Shown here one piece after another: positions 25,957 through 38,062 of a stretch of DNA of 64,000 bases. A model generated the notes under the pieces. It searched no databases and had not been told where the DNA came from. It was given only the letters and a program-made list of their open reading frames with translations. The DNA comes from Ceraceosorus guamensis (Eukaryota > Basidiomycota > Exobasidiomycetes > Ceraceosorales > Ceraceosoraceae). The stretch lies in assembly GCF_003144195.1 (NCBI RefSeq), contig NW_020290033.1, forward strand, positions 124,001 to 188,000. Reading direction: 5' to 3'. A program made the position numbers and the translations under genes. Positions within the stretch are counted from its first letter, which is position 1, and every line of letters starts with the position of its first letter.

Positions 25957-27050
25957 GTCGAGATCGTCGGGGTGGTGCGAGAAGGTGCACGAGGTCGGAT
26001 CTGAATGGTATTCCTTGTGAGAAGGAGGATCACAGATGTGCAGCCGAGGTGGCACGTTTAGCTCGAGAAGGTAATCGGCTTGCTTGTGCCCCCTGTCCGC
26101 TTTTGTTGCTGGGATAGATGTCCTATTGATTGTGAGTTGGAAGTTAGTCAGGGAGAATGGTCGGCGGTGTATTCAGCTACAAACACTGCTGTGACTCATT
26201 GAGTGAGGTCCGTGTGATGGTGAGTGTGAGTGTGAGTGTGAGTGTGAGTGTGAGTGTGAGTGTGAGTGTGAGTGTGAGTGTGAGTGTGAGTGTGAGTGTG
26301 AGTGTGAGTGTGACTTCGACTGCAATGCGTGATATCGCATGCAACGGTAATCAGCACAAACCGCGAGTATCACGAATTGGTGAGGCTGCATGCATGCAGG
26401 CAGGCCCAGCTCAACGCCGCACTCGCTGCTGCCCGAAGCACGTTTTCTACAAACATTTGAATTGCGCGCAGCTCCGCAACGTGTCGGCCAATCCTCACGA
26501 TCGAGTGGTGAGTCTGAAGCACGGGGCACGCGCGATGGAGCAAGCGTGTACAATCAGAATCGAGAGTCGCAATCACCCTGCCATCCTCTTCTTCTCATCT
26601 CGACCTCGCTCCCATGGGCCGTGTCAAAATTTATCATTGTAATTTGTGCGATGTCATCAACACAGCAAAGTCTTGCAAACTCTCCCAGATTGCCTTCTTT
26701 AGCCAAGATGTGTGCAAAGAGCCCTCCTTGGTCGAGCATGTGTGCAGCCGCTCAAAGGGCATACATTGAGCGCAGAAAAGGCGAGGATCACAACATCCCT
26801 TGGCATCTCCACACACTGACGCACAGACTACTAGAGTGGCTATTCACTCATGAAGCATCGGTAATGAGTGAACGTAATGTGGAGTACAGTACAAGTCGCC
26901 AAGTCACTGTTGATTTGGGCGAGGGTTGCAAAGCGACTACTGGTCGGCGGCAGGCTCGAGCATCGCTTGAACCGCTATATACCTGCTCGAAGACCGCGGT
27001 AAGCAAAAGCGAAAGTGGACAGCAGCATGGCACGAGCATTGCAGATCGAT
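25957..27050. other. Intergenic region between JTB-like and PalI-like genes
   Basis: Upstream of the JTB-like gene and downstream of the PalI-like gene. Dominated by the (GTGAGT)15 array; otherwise no gene or RNA that I can support. Confidence 0.5.
26220..26309. repeat. (GTGAGT)15 hexanucleotide array
   Basis: Fifteen perfect head-to-tail copies of GTGAGT (90 bp) followed by a partial unit. The unit is identical to the commonest 5' splice-site sequence in this window. It translates as (Val-Ser)n on the plus strand and (His-Ser)n on the minus strand, producing false open frames. Confidence 0.95.
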
Positions 27051-29105
27051 CTACGTGCGATAACCCAATCCACCTCTCTGTCTCCTCTTGATCATCTCTA
27101 TCCTCTCCGCTCTCTTCATCTCCTCTTTCCACTCCTCATTCTTTCTTTCCCTCTCCCTCAGCTCTCTCTCTAGCCACTCCACTCTAGCTCTAGCCTCTTT
27201 GGCCTCCTCCCTCGCCTTTTCCATCTCGGCGCTCGAGCTCGCGCCCAGGAAAGTTGAAGTCTGATGAGCTTGGGACCAATAGGATGGAGCGGGGCTGATT
27301 CCTCGAGAGATGGAATGCGAGTTGGATTGGCACGACTCGAAGGAAGCCTTGCGATGGACCGGTCGACCATTTGCATGACTATGCGAAGAGGAAGAAGCAC
27401 CGCACTGATGATCCTTCCAATCGCTCTTTCCAAATCCATGTCCTTCCGACGCGAGCGCAGAATCGACCAGATCCAAATCTTCCACAGATCGCATATGGTG
27501 CTCATAAGCGCTCTCTGTAGGAGCGGGCGAGCAGGTCACACCGCGATTTGCGCCTCTTGATATTTCCCACCCCCTCTCTTGGCGAGATTTCATGTACCTC
27601 TCGAAAGGAGGTGGAGAGTGCGCTCGTCTCATCTGGACGGGCGAGTCGCATAGGTACTCCCTTTCTTGAGTGTGCACGACGGACGGCGCTTGTCCGAACC
27701 CGTATCCGTGCACATAGTGATGCTGGGCGCCAGACGACGGGGTATGCGCATTGGAGCTCGAGATCCAATAATGATTCGCAGCAGAGCCCGAACCGATCGA
27801 AGAGGCCGAAGTCGAGGCTTTGGGCAGATTGTGCATCACGATGTTTTGCGCTTCTTTGTCGGCGGATGGAGGAGATTGAAACGCTGGCGAGGGACCCGAA
27901 GCGTTCTTGACGAGGCTCTGACCTGCTTCTAGAACGTTGCGACCCCACTGAGCTTCGACATCCGCTCTCGCCTGCGCTACAGCTTCTGCCCTCTTCATCC
28001 TTCTCCTCTCCATTAACATGTGAACAGCCAACAGGCCCAAAGTGGCCCACGTGAGTGTGAAAGCGTTTCCCAACTCGGCTTGTAGACCTACGTCGGAGTA
28101 GGTGGCATCTTTGGTCGAAGTGAGGGGCAATGATCGTTCGATGTTGGATGCGTTGAATGCGGTCCTTGCAGAGCTGAACGTCACGCGCAGACTTATCCCG
28201 CTCGCTGCCAATAATACCCAGCTGCACATGATCGCCCACAACACGCACTTTTGTGCTCGTCTAAGCGCTCTCTCACGAGGTCCAGCTTGCATCAAGAAGC
28301 CAAATTTGGCGGGAAAAAATGCCGCGAGCAGGGGTGGCAGAGCAAGAGCGAAAGAAAAGATGAAAATGACGAGCACCACCAAGAGGATAATGGGAATAGC
28401 CTTGATGGTGCTTGGCAAGCTTCGCAAGTCGTACTCTCCTATCTGATCCGCCGCAAGGCTTACAGTATTGAAAGCGGGGAGCAGTAGAGCTTTGGAGCAG
28501 CGCCTATTCCCATCAGCGTCGATAGTGCACGATCCCAACGGTCCCAGAATGACTCTGATCTTGGACAAGCTTGAGGGTTGAATGTAGGGCTGTGTTGAGT
28601 TGAGCACGCCAAAGGGTCTCTTGGTCATGTCTTCCCTTCGATGCACGATGTTGGATGCGCTGGAATTAGTAGAAGCAGCTTTGACGTTCTCGTTTGACTC
28701 TTGCACCGCCTCTGAAACCATATCCGTTGGACGCGCATTGCTGGCTTGACCCGGAGTCGGAGCAGCTGTGATCGATGCACTCTTTGGGGCGTCAGTAGTG
28801 ATCGACGCGATCGGCACCGACGTCTGTGCGTCGCTCGAATTTGACGTCGAAATTGGCACGGGCGCTGAAGTGGTGTTGGAAGTGTTCAATGACATCGAGT
28901 ACACGGTTGAACTCTGCCTAGTCTTGGAGTTCGCAGCAGAATCGCCGACGCTACTGCTGTTGGTGTTGTTAAACGGTTCGATGCGCAACAAGCTGATGCT
29001 GCTGTGATTGAAAGGTGCTGGACTTATGAGAATTAGCAAGACGATGATAAGAGAAGATAGTTGAAGCATGGCTGGAATCAATAGACCCAGATTCAGCTTG
29101 CCCAT
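27051..29105 (-). CDS. PalI/Rim9-like (SUR7/PalI family) membrane protein
   Basis: Intronless, 684 residues. PalI/Rim9 assists the Rim21/PalH plasma-membrane sensor in ambient alkaline pH signalling; Sur7 relatives mark eisosomes. Four hydrophobic helices: residues ~8-30 (LLIPAMLQLSSLIIVLLIL), ~232-258 (IPIILLVVLVIFIFSFALAL), ~285-305 (CVLWAIMCSWVLLAASGI) and ~345-365. The long first extracellular loop is rich in Ser, Thr and NxS/T sites and carries the two-Cys motif GSCTIDADGNRRCSKALLL just before helix 2, as expected of this family. After helix 4 comes a ~310-residue cytosolic tail, His/Ser/Gly-rich, ending in a charged coiled-coil stretch (residues ~630-675). It is longer than S. cerevisiae Rim9 (239) but like filamentous-fungus PalI. 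Family likely; the pH role is inferred. Confidence 0.7.
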   Translation of the reverse strand: MGKLNLGLLIPAMLQLSSLIIVLLILISPAPFNHSSISLLRIEPFNNTNSSSVGDSAANSKTRQSSTVYSMSLNTSNTTSAPVPISTSNSSDAQTSVPIASITTDAPKSASITAAPTPGQASNARPTDMVSEAVQESNENVKAASTNSSASNIVHRREDMTKRPFGVLNSTQPYIQPSSLSKIRVILGPLGSCTIDADGNRRCSKALLLPAFNTVSLAADQIGEYDLRSLPSTIKAIPIILLVVLVIFIFSFALALPPLLAAFFPAKFGFLMQAGPRERALRRAQKCVLWAIMCSWVLLAASGISLRVTFSSARTAFNASNIERSLPLTSTKDATYSDVGLQAELGNAFTLTWATLGLLAVHMLMERRRMKRAEAVAQARADVEAQWGRNVLEAGQSLVKNASGPSPAFQSPPSADKEAQNIVMHNLPKASTSASSIGSGSAANHYWISSSNAHTPSSGAQHHYVHGYGFGQAPSVVHTQEREYLCDSPVQMRRAHSPPPFERYMKSRQERGWEISRGANRGVTCSPAPTESAYEHHMRSVEDLDLVDSALASEGHGFGKSDWKDHQCGASSSSHSHANGRPVHRKASFESCQSNSHSISRGISPAPSYWSQAHQTSTFLGASSSAEMEKAREEAKEARARVEWLERELRERERKNEEWKEEMKRAERIEMIKRRQRGGLGYRT

Positions 29106-30862
29106 CGTGTCTGGCGGGGCGAGGCCGAGTCAGGTAGAGCAGTGAGCAGAGTAGCTTGAATTTGAATGTGACGGACCAGCCGTATTCTGGATAGATACGA
29201 GCTCGATGGTCCCTCCAAGCTGGGTGCTTCTAGGTCGAGAGCCGACAGTCGGCAGTATTAGTGAAGGGGCAAAGAGAGTGTGTGTATGCGAGGCGAGAAG
29301 ACGAGCGAGCCAGAGCAAGCTGAATCAAGCGTTCGAGGCAGCGAGAGCGCGACCAAATCAACCTTTCTAGACAACCTTGGACGAGGAGTGAGGACAGGGG
29401 TCCGGTGCGAGGGAGCCCATCGAGAGTAGCATTGTACTTTAAAGGCAGCCAGCGCACTGCCTAGCGACGGATCGAGCAAATGAACCCACGCAATAGGTCA
29501 ATCGACCTGCCCGACCATCCTGCCACTGACGACCCTGGACAATGGAAGCAATTCCTCACCGCTTCCTCTTTCTCCTCCTCGAGTCGTGAATTGAATGGAG
29601 AAGGCAACGCTGCGCAATGGCGGTTGAACGACAAGGGAAGCCGCAATCAGAATCGCCTTGCAGCAGCCATGATGAGTCACGAGTATTTATGGAGCGCAGG
29701 ATGTTGGCGGCGCGGTGTGGCTCGACGCGGGGCAGAGCGCCTGCTCCATATGATCGGTTGATTCTCCTTTGTCCTTGACCATGCGGCACCGCGCGCCCAC
29801 GCCACCCGAAACAGCGGTACCGCACCGAGCGTATGCTTAGCCGATGCAGCTTATTCATCCATGGATGTAGCAGCTTTTCATTCACAGCTGTGAGCGTTGC
29901 ATATGTTGCTGTTGTCCTCTTGACGGTGTGAGCTGGCCGAACCAATCAAATGGTCTGATGCTAGTTTGAGTGTGCATGCTGTAGACTTGACGCTTAATTT
30001 TAATTTTGCTGCCGCCTGGTGGGTATGAGAGGCCGCAGAGAGGACTCGGGGCTTTGCGCCCATACGCGTTCATTTGATTGGTGATTCTGCGCTCTGGTAC
30101 TGTTGTGGGTCACGCCGCGCGCTTTGCCTGCCTTTCCATCATCAACATCCTCGCTGATCCGAGCATCCTATGAGTTATCTGGGCCAGTCTCATGTATGGG
30201 AATAGTGTGTCGTGAGCGTGAGTATGGCAGCACCACAACCTATTTTTGATGATATCACGTAAAGTTCACGATTTGTATCACGTGAGTTGTGCGGTGCAGC
30301 AGGTACACCTTCGCGATGCGCGCGCCTTCAGCCGTGCCGCACACAGCACCGCGCGGTTGCGGAGAGGGTCCAACGCGCAACCGACACGCGCGGGTCTCGC
30401 TTCATTGACGCGTTTCTGCGCGTTGAGTCGAGTAGTCGTGTGTGAGTCGACAAGTCACGATCGCGTTACTCACCTTCGGTCTCGCTCAAGGTACGAGTCG
30501 ATTTGAAATTCATCCTTCGTGATTCGTGATCGGCCTGACAGTCGTGAGTCAAGAGTATCAAACACTGTTCAAGAAGGGCTTGGCAATTTGTGGTTTGCAT
30601 CAGAGTTCAAGTCCACTAAAGTCCACAGAGCTGACTTTTTCGTGCTTGATGCGACGGAGCGCATCGAGTCGACCTAATATTTAAGATTGCCACATCAGCT
30701 ACCATCAACTGGCTACTTGTTCTGTGCACCGAACGACACCTTCACGACTTATTCTTCTTTGTCTCTTCCACCACCAAATGTAATCCGCATCATCACCACG
30801 TTCCTCGGTACTGCGACTGTCTTGAGCGGAAGAAGGACCGCGTATACCGGTCCCTGCGCATC
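29106..30862. other. Divergent intergenic region, PalI-like / FAN1
   Basis: 1.76 kb with no supportable gene. Carries several TCGTGA/TCACGA words (about 29675, 30268, 30465, 30515, 30543), mostly on the FAN1 side. Confidence 0.5.
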
Positions 30863-33834
30863 ATGGAGCAGGTGATCAGCGATAGCAGCAGCTTCTGCTT
30901 GGTAGACGACCAGCGACCCATCAAGCGCTCAGCAGACGATTCGCAACAGCCCCAGCTTGGCGAAGTCTCAAAGATGGCGGCAAGTTCAGCTTCCCTCTTT
31001 GGAGATGGCAAGCGCATGCGCACAAATACCAGTGGCCGATTCAGCCCGCGTGGTGTTGGGAATGACTCCAAGGAACCGTGCAGAAATGTCAGTGATGTTG
31101 CCGACGGCGCTGCTGGCGCCTCACAGCCCGCTTCTCCCCCAAAGCCGGACCTGGAACGATCAGCAAGCGATCTATCTAGCTCCAGCACGAGTAGTAGCGC
31201 CTCTTCCAGGAGGACTGGGGAGAGCATGTACCCTGCCATACTGGGAGAGATGATCGACGCGGTCCTTGAAAAGGAGGAATATCTCTTTTCTCCTCTCGAA
31301 ATCGTGATGCTCAGAGAGTATCAGCAATTGCCATGTGAGTGCAGGATGGCGCAGATCTGATTTGCGCTGTCGGAAAGCGTAAAAGTCTGACTCTTGGATG
31401 ATCTCCACCCTCAGCGGACGCTCGTTACGTCTTTGCCAGGTTGGTGCAACGTCGGGATGCGTGGCAACGGCCGGACAGGTTGCGATTCGAGGAGCGAGAT
31501 TGTGGCGACTTGGCAGGGGCCATCCGAAAATTGTGCGAGCCTGTGTTTCTGCAACCTTCTCAAGTATCCCATAGCTCTGCGCAACCTGCATCGCAAAGCA
31601 ATGACTCGGAGAGGATGGGACACTTCTGCCTCGGAGTACAGGAGATGGACCCAGACGACGTGCACGCTTCGCTAGAGCTGCTTAATTTGGAAGAGCTGAA
31701 GAGGCTGGCCAAGATGATGGGCAGCAAGAAGAGCTCCGATACAAACACTCGAGCTATCGCGATTGCCACTCTGCTAGAATCGCGGACCCAAGGCACCTTT
31801 TCGTTTGGACCAAGTCCTAAGAGCGGGTCAGCGACCCACAGCAACAAGGCTGCCCCGATCAAGGGTCAAACGAAGCTCAACTTTTCTCCTACCAAGTCAG
31901 TCTCTGCTACTGGCTCACACACGCCGCCCAAAAGATCTTCCCAGATGGACGTGCTCAAATGGCACATGTCTGGCATTATAGGTGACTGTGTACGCTTGGC
32001 ACCTAGAGCCAGAAGCTTGATAGCTCGTCTTGCGCTGGTCTACTATCGCGCGACGGTTCAGTCGGAAGGATCGGCATTGACCACTGCCGTACTGGCTCGG
32101 AGCAGGCGAAGAGTGTACCCTGTGTACCAACATCAAAGGACAGCTCCGCTCTTTGCTTCAAGACAACATCTCATATCGATGGAGAAAGCTTTGAGGCTAG
32201 AAGTGACCATCGACGAGCTGATCGAGTGGGACGGCAGCAAAGAGGCCTTCGCAAAGGGATTGAACATCTTCGAATCGGTCTGGCAAGAGTGGAAAGAGTG
32301 CGTGGAGGATGCTCAGAGGCAGAATCCGGACGGGGTGGATAGGATGACCTACCACAAGATGAGGTTTCATCCTGGTTGGCCCTTGACTAGGATCGTCTAC
32401 AAGGGCGCGCACCTGCTCGGAAGATTCAAACTGTACGAGAGGGAAGAGGAAGTGCTGAGGGCTTTGCTAGCTCAAAGAGCCTTTCGGAGAGGTAGAAGAG
32501 GAGATTGGTACGATCGTTTGGCGCTCATTCTGGCGCAGTACCCGGCGGATGGGGACGCGAAAAGGGGAAAGATGAGAGCGCTGGAGGTGGCAGTTCAAGG
32601 CATCGAAGATTCCGATACTCATCTGATCTACCACGATACGCTTCAAAGAAGAATCACGAGGCTGGAGAATCAACTCAACATTCCATTCTCGCAAAAGCAC
32701 GACTTCAGCTATGCGAAGCTCGCCACGTGTCGAGACCGCGTGTTTGAAGGCACAAGACTTGACGCGATGGCATCTATGGAGCCTAAAAGGGGGATCTTTG
32801 GAAGCGTGATGCCTAGTCAAAGACGAACGTCGGGATCTGCTGGTGGTGGTGGCAGAAGTCCTCCTAAAAGATCGGCCTCGACTGAAAGCCTCTTGTCGAG
32901 CCACGGAGACTCTTTGTCTGGCTTCCAAGAACGAGCACCATTGAGGAAAGTGATCCAGGTGGAACGTGCGCACGTCGCCAGGAAGGCGGATACGTCCAGC
33001 AGCCCTGTGGGAGTGAATAGAAAGGGGATCAAAAGAGATGCAAGCACTAGCAGCCTGGTCGAAGCCGAGGGGATCAAGAAGGCGGAGACGGACGCAAGTG
33101 ATTTGCAAGATGATTCGTTTGCATCTAGCAGGTCTAGCGTTGGAGAAGTTTCTAGTGCTGGGAATACGACGTCGATCGAGCGCAAGTCCATGTCTTCTAT
33201 CTGGAGAGGTCTAGATTCGGAGCCTTGCAGAGTCGAAGATCTTGTGCTGCAGCACTACTCGATGCAAGGCTATTCGGGCTATCATTGCGAAGGGTCGATC
33301 ATCAGCATGCTCTTCACCCTATTGATGTGGGACGTCATCTTCTTGCCTATTCCGGGCGCCTTCGAGACGGCGTATCAGAGCGCACCGTTGGATATAGGAG
33401 AGGATTCGTTCATCGTTGCTCGAGCGCCTCAGGTTAGGCAGAGGTTGCACCTGATCGAAGAGAGGGGCGGACTAGACTTGATGGAGGAGGTGCACAAACG
33501 AGAATCGCAGCGCAAAACTTGGGCAATAGGTTGCAAGTGGGACACGTATCCGCTCGAGGATCTATTGCAGATCGCACAGTGCGTGGGTGGAAAGGGTCTA
33601 GCGGTGATTTGCCAAATGATGTGCGAAGAATACATGACGGCCGGCATGCCCGACCTCGTCGTGTGGAATTGGAAGGAGAAAAAGGTGAGGTTTTGCGAAG
33701 TCAAGGGACCGGGAGATAGGCTTAGGGAGAAGCAAAAGGTTTGGATCGATGTGCTGCTTAGAGCGGGATTGGACGTGGAGGTGAGCATCGTCAAGGAAGG
33801 CATCACCTCGAATTTCTCCGCCAAGGTCGAATGA
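30863..33834 (+). CDS. FAN1: Fanconi-associated nuclease 1 homologue
   Basis: Structure-specific nuclease acting on 5' flaps and interstrand cross-link repair intermediates in the nucleus. Exons 30863-31334 and 31415-33834 give 963 residues. N-terminal ~110 residues are disordered. Residues ~140-185 (FSPLEIVMLREYQQLPSDAR, YVFARLVQR) begin the conserved fold. A SAP-type domain is near 245-280 (LLNLEELKRLAKMM). A helical TPR-like region follows (LLGRFKLYEREEEVLRALL). The C-terminal VRR-NUC domain, about 790-950, has YSGYHCEGSIISMLFTLLMW, then GMPDLVVWN and FCEVKGPGDRL, the PD-(D/E)XK catalytic core. As in other fungal Fan1 proteins I see no UBZ zinc finger. A Ser-rich insert of ~140 residues separates the helical region from the nuclease domain. 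Identification is firm. Confidence 0.93.
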
Positions 33835-34603
33835 AATGGCCCCACACGGGGCTCTGCGCTCACGCGCGCAGAAATTCTTCGGAGCAAATGCGCGACGCGC
33901 GAAGCAGCAGCATTCGCCCATGTTTTCTCAATCATTCAACAAATTTGGCCCCCCCCGGCCGCTCTCCTGCTCTTTCTCTCTGCAATCCTTGTATCATACA
34001 CCACGACGCCTACTTGATCACGCAACCCATGCACGAATCTTTTTCCCAGTGCGCTGAACCTGCGCTTCGTCCGCAAAGCGCTGGCTGCTATCAAGCATCG
34101 AACGGGGGTTCGTGATACGCTCAAATAAGTGCGGAGGAGTGCGAATTACAACAGGTGTGCGCTGATCACACAAAAGTTAGGAAGAGGCGCAAAACGGGGA
34201 GGAGGGGAGGGGGGAGCCGAAGAAGGGGAGAGCAGCGTAGTGGAGGAGTGCAAAGGTAAAGCTTCGTGAAGATGACGGCTAGCGGATCAATGCGAGGCAA
34301 ACGCTGAGCGAGCATCCGAAAGGAGGTAAATGGAGGGGAGCGTTCATGAATCGCTGCTTGTCGCGAGCTTGGCAAGAGTGCGAACGAGGTGAGGTGGAAC
34401 ATTAGTAAAAGTGTTGACAAGGGTGACGTGCAATGTGTCGGTTGCGCGGATTGATTGGAAGCACGGAAGATGTGGACATATTGAGGGTTGAAGGTGAGTC
34501 GGAAGAATCCGCAATTCGAGTGCAAGGGTGGATGGGGGGGTTTTGGGATGTTTCGAACACAGTAGATGCAACGACTTCTTCGCAATCGAACTTCTCCGAG
34601 GTT
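33835..34603. other. Convergent 3' intergenic region, FAN1 / SAT4-like kinase
   Basis: 769 bp between two stop codons. No coding signal; a G-rich stretch near 34196-34216. The gap is longer than at other convergent pairs here, but no gene could be found in it. Confidence 0.5.
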
Positions 34604-37017
34604 CTAAGAATCTCTTTCGCGTTGACCAGCGGCAGGAATGGTGTGCTTGTGTCCATCCGCAGCCGTGCCGTTTTCGCAGAGCTGCACAGAGACGAACCAA
34701 GGGTCCTTGAGGATGTCTTCCGTGAACAGACGTCCCTTCGGATCAGGACAAAGCATCTTCTTGAGCAGAGGTCTGCACTCCCTCGGGGACAAGTTGGAGA
34801 GCGGCGCAGGTGCCGAAGAGCCGTGGTATCCGTGCACGAAATCCTTAAAGGTCGGGTCGGACATTTTCGCCACCCTCCACGGCAACTCTTGGAATTGCAT
34901 GCAGTAGAAGACGACGGCTGCTGCCCAAACATCCACCAACCTGGCATCGTACTCCTTGTGCTCGAATTGCTCCGGCGCGATGTAAGGTTCCGATCCGCAC
35001 AATCCTTTGGAGTAGTGCGTGCTCTTCTCCCAACACATTCTGAACACGTCCGACACGCCGAAGTCGGTAATCTTGACGTGGCCGCTGGCATCCAACAACA
35101 AGTTCTCCGGCTTGATGTCGCGGTGCGCAACACCCATGCTGTGCAGATAGGCAATGCCGTGGATAATCTGCTTGAAGCAGCACTCTACTTCTGTTTGGCT
35201 CATGCCTCCTCGCTTGATCGCTGCGTACAAGTCACCACCCGGACAGTACTCCATCACCTCGCACCAGTGTCGATTCTCGTCTTGCACCAGATCGACCGTC
35301 TCGACAATGTTGATGTGATGCAAGGTGGAGCTGATGCAAAATTCAGAGGTCAACTTCTTGACGTATTCCTTTTCCGTCTCGTTCTTGCGGCGTTTCCTAA
35401 ATTCCTGTCATAGAAAGACGGTGGCGTCGCCGACGCAAGCTTGAAGTCAGCCTAGCCTTGCGGGAGAGAGGTGGCGCGAAGGGTCATCAAGCAAGTGCTC
35501 ACCTTGACTGCATACAGCTTTTCCGTCGACCTGTCCCACTTGTGGGCCAGTCGCACGACGGCAGTAGCGCCCTTTCCAATGGCCGCCTTTTCGCACACGC
35601 CATACTTTTTGAGCAAGCTAGTCGTCTCCTTTCCGCTCTCGCTCCCCTTTTTGCTCCCTCCTTCGCTTCTTCCACCAGCGCTGGTATTGCTACCTCTGCG
35701 CGAGAGCAGGGGCGCGCCGCCCAGAATGACGTCCCTCAAAGTCGATGACGCCGACGACTTTGCGTCGTCCGGCTTGGACTGCTTCTTCGACTTTCCCGTA
35801 TCTTTCGCTTCCCAATCCCGCAGCGCGGCGGCTGTCAAGCGCGAGCCGCCCGGCGCTCCGGGCGTCGGTGGAGCAGCACCTGGTCCAGCTTGATTGGCAG
35901 CCGCAGCATCTTTGGAAGCGGTATGAGCAGCTCTAGACGAGCTTTTGACGCTCGTGTTTCGGCTCGGTGGAGCGCTGCTACCTGGGCTCTTCGGTGCGCC
36001 GTTGGCACCTCCAGGCGCGAGGTTCATGCCTTGAACAGCGTGCATCAGGCTATCAGGCTGTTCACCTCGCGGACTGCCTGGAGGTGTGCCACTGCGAGAC
36101 GATTCTGCGCGTTTGCCCTCCGGTCTGGAAGCGTGATCGCCACCGCCGCTACCGGACAACATGCGTCTGAGCATGCCGCGATGATCTTTTGGCTTTTCCG
36201 TTGGTGATGACGCTGCGGTGACAGCCGCACCTGCTTGGCTGGATGCGGCCTGCAGAGAGGGACTACCAGCTGCGGACGCGTTGCTGCTAGTGGCGCCATT
36301 TGCCGGCTGTCCGGCATTCGCTTTGGCGACGGCACTGCTGTCCGAAGGAATGGGGATAGGAGGAGGCAGCTTGCCTTCATGCGGCACATCCCGCAATGTG
36401 TCATTTCGGCCATTGATCTTTGTCTGAGCGACTGCCTTCATCGGTGGCGACATGGCTCTCGGAGGTGGACTTGACGCTCTGACGCTCGAATTGGTCGGTG
36501 GCGACTTGGTACCGTTATTATTGACAGAAGCTTGAGTGGGCGTGGCCACTTGAGGCAAGTCTGCGGGCCCACGCTCGCTTTCCGACACTTGCCTTCTGTT
36601 GAAGGGAGAGCTTTCTCGAACAAGCTTCAGACCATCCGTCTCCGTCGAGTCGTGTCTGACAACGACGTTGTCTTTGCTCTGCAATCCGCCTAATCTCCTC
36701 TTTGGGTACATTCCACGATCCGGGGATGGAGGTCTGGACATTCCAGACTCCGTGTCGCTATTATCGCTCAGCAGCTCCTTTGCTCTTCTTTCCCGTTCCC
36801 GCGCTGCCTGATCCCTCGCTGCAGCCAAGTGAGCTGCCGCCTCAGTACTGGGTGCAGGGGGTACAGCTTCGCCGTTTTGCGCCACCGGAGCGGTCGCCGT
36901 TGCAGGGTTCGGAGCGCGCGCAGGCGAGGCAGCAGTCTGGTGCGCTGTATCTTGCGAGGAGTCGATAGCGGTAGATGTCGAGCTTTGCTCATCATCAGTA
37001 CCGGTAGGTGGCGGCAT
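34604..37017 (-). CDS. SAT4/HAL4-family protein kinase
   Basis: Ser/Thr kinase of the fungal group that controls potassium uptake and nutrient-permease stability (Sat4/Hal4, Hal5). Exons on the minus strand: 37017-35503 and 35404-34604 (intron 98 bp); 771 residues. The first ~470 residues are low-complexity, Ser/Pro/Ala-rich. The kinase domain begins near residue 480 with KYGVCEKAAIGKGATAVVRL, AVK at the exon junction and EFRKRRKNETEKEYVKKL. It continues with HRDIKPENLLLD, ITDFGVSD and EPYIAPEQF, all catalytic residues present. The family hallmark HHINIVETVDLVQDE is present. A short basic tail follows. Start ATG 37017 (MPPPTGTDD) is the first in frame. Sat4 versus Hal5 orthology cannot be settled by eye. 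Confidence 0.85.
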
Positions 37018-38028
37018 GCTGTGCGAGACAATCAAGTTGAAGATGGTCTTGCTGATAGGAGCGAGGTGTCGAGATTGGCTACGCAGAGCCACTCAAGCCA
37101 CTGCGCCCGTACACTGACGATGAGTCGATCAGCGCGGCAAGGCGACTGAAATCGGCCCGATGAGATTGCACGTCGCGTGGTCTGCTCGAATGCGCCGGCG
37201 CTCGCTCGCTCGCTCTCTCTCTCACTCTCGAGGCGTCTTGAGGGCGGTTGACCACCCAAACTCTGTGTAGGTATGCTGCTTGCTCGAACGAGCTGACAGC
37301 GCTGCCAAGGATCCAAAATGCGCGATCGCAACGCCTCTGTAGCAAGGGTGATGAGGACGCCACGCTGAGTGAAGCGCACGAAGATGGGATCACCAAGGTG
37401 GTGGCCGGGTGAGTCGTCCAAGACGATGCGCCCGATGTGGCGAGGCTGCTGCTGACTGATGTCGCGATAACGATGCAGATGAGCAGCGCAACGTCGCCGG
37501 AGAGCAGGATGTCGAGACTGGCAGGGGTATGATCAAGGACCGCGGCTATGTACGCCCAAATGACGCGGTGGCGCTTCTGACACCTGATGCACGTAGGTGT
37601 TGTCCGTTCCTTGATGCCTTGGGCGCGTGCTCGAATGGCCTACTTCGACTCAATGTAGCTCGATTGTACAAGGCAGTCGGCGTGCTTGGACGGAAGTCTG
37701 AGTGAATCGAGGGCCGCGGTGGGGGTGAAGGCATGCAGAGGTTGCTGCTGCTGCCGCCGCGGTTGTGTTGAGTGCGCGCGGAAGCGCGATGGGTGTAGAC
37801 GTGGATGGCACGCGCGCACGCGCAGTGGTGATCGAGCTGCGTATTTCACCCGGCCTGGTGGACAAGCTTTGGCGTCGAATAGCTTTGATTGCGGTTGTAA
37901 TGGACTCTCGACTCTCGAGCGACGGGATGGTGATGGACAAGATCAGGAAAGCGAAGATTGCACGATTTTGTACCAGTTTTGAGGGAGAAGAGCCAGCCAG
38001 CGAGTGGCGCAAGCCCCGCTCGTCAATG

Positions 38029-38030
<2 letters not shown>

Positions 38031-38062
<32 letters not shown>
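38031..38062. repeat. (GCCA)8 tetranucleotide microsatellite
   Basis: Eight perfect head-to-tail GCCA units in non-coding DNA. Confidence 0.9.

Noticed and set aside
26157-26642. Open frame with (Val-Ser)n, and (His-Ser)n on the other strand
   Set aside because: Pure translation of the (GTGAGT)15 array; flanks have no domain.
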